A stretch of DNA of 5,883 nt from NCBI GenBank assembly GCA_007132865.1, contig SLNU01000288.1:1-5883 (forward strand). The letters run 5' to 3'. Both the position numbers and the translations under genes were made by a program. This document shows, one piece after another, positions 5,615 to 5,883 of this stretch. This stretch comes from Bacteroidales bacterium. Its GTDB lineage: Bacteria > Bacteroidota > Bacteroidia > Bacteroidales > UBA7960. The stretch's first letter is position 1, and each line of letters opens with the position of its first letter. The notes under the pieces are model-generated. The model worked only from the letters and a program-made list of their open reading frames with translations, ran no database searches and was not told the origin of the DNA.

Positions 5615-5883
5615 TTAAATCCACAATTTTCTGAAAAAATAGGCGATGGCATAGCCGGAACCGAATATGGCCATCATGGTCAGTATGCCTCCGGTGGAAA
5701 GCACTGCCATGCCGCTCAGGGCAGCCCCGCTGGTACATCCCCTCCCAAACTGGGCACCCAGCCCGAACAGGAGTCCGCCAACCAATGCAAACCCCAGCCT
5801 GGTCCGCGCACCAATGCCGGGACCGCGCTCCACCTTCAGTCCGATTCTCCCCGACATGGCCCCGCTGAAGAAGCCGCCCAGCA
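5615..5883 (-). CDS. YeeE/YedE-type sulfur transporter, first half; 5' end cut by window
   Basis: The frame is open to the right edge of the window. Complete codons run from 5881 to the TAA at 5615-5617, giving 88 visible residues; the ATG at 5857 is internal because the Gly-rich pattern (LGGFFSGA) continues upstream. The fragment has a Gly-rich helix (about 29-46), the family signature FGRGCTSGAALSG with Cys49 of the fragment, and a final hydrophobic segment (about 61-82) ending FFRKLWI. In YeeE/YedE proteins this GCTSG loop lines the substrate path. Here it would supply one half of the pore, with the next gene supplying the other half (CPG motif). Half-size proteins of this family usually come as such gene pairs. 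The 20-bp spacing to the next gene supports an operon. Substrate is probably thiosulfate or a related sulfane sulfur compound, by family. Any regulator or partner upstream lies outside the window. Confidence 0.88.
   Translation of the reverse strand, partial: LGGFFSGAMSGRIGLKVERGPGIGARTRLGFALVGGLLFGLGAQFGRGCTSGAALSGMAVLSTGGILTMMAIFGSGYAIAYFFRKLWI

Noticed and set aside
5178..5618. Plus-strand frame rich in His and Gln opposite the fusion gene
   Set aside because: The composition is what results from reading a hydrophobic membrane gene backwards; the minus-strand protein has clear family motifs.
5855..5857. ATG as the start of the first half-transporter
   Set aside because: The frame continues upstream with a Gly-rich membrane pattern, and starting here would remove helices needed before the GCTSG signature.

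Overview
The window looks like part of a chromosome from a member of the Bacteroidota with moderately high GC. This is an inference from three things: none of the visible starts has a Shine-Dalgarno sequence (leaders are A/T-rich), there is a long secreted S9 peptidase of a kind common in that phylum, and the YeeE/YedE sulfur transporter is split into half-size genes. No rRNA, tRNA, CRISPR array, insertion sequence or phage gene is visible. The sequence alone does not fix the genus.

Layout. Positions 3-602 (+) hold the 3' part of a TPR-repeat protein with an acidic tail. A 104-bp gap with a perfect 10-bp inverted repeat separates it from a complete 943-residue secreted S9 (prolyl oligopeptidase/DPP IV type) peptidase at 707-3538 (+), whose Ser/Asp/His triad can be read. 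A 58-bp... more exactly 59-bp convergent gap (3539-3597) follows and contains an imperfect hairpin. The rest is on the minus strand and reads from the right edge inward. The 3' part of a YeeE/YedE half-transporter (5615-5883) comes first, then the second half-transporter fused to a periplasmic rhodanese-like domain (4365-5594), then a membrane-anchored rhodanese-like protein (3598-4239).

The minus-strand genes form a probable sulfur-handling operon. The two half-transporters each carry the single cysteine of the family's Gly-rich signature (GRGCTSG and GGFCPG) and should pair to make one thiosulfate/sulfane-type channel. Both rhodanese-like domains lack the catalytic cysteine of the family (Ala and Gly occupy its place), yet both proteins end in exactly Gly-Gly-Cys. 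In the anchored protein this terminal cysteine is the only cysteine. In the fusion protein the only other cysteine is the one in the transporter signature. The positive-inside pattern places both rhodanese-like domains outside the cytoplasmic membrane. My hypothesis is that the GGC ends are flexible persulfide-carrying arms that replace the lost active-site cysteine and pass sulfur to the transporter cysteines. This is the most interesting signal in the window. It is inference and needs testing by conservation and structure prediction.
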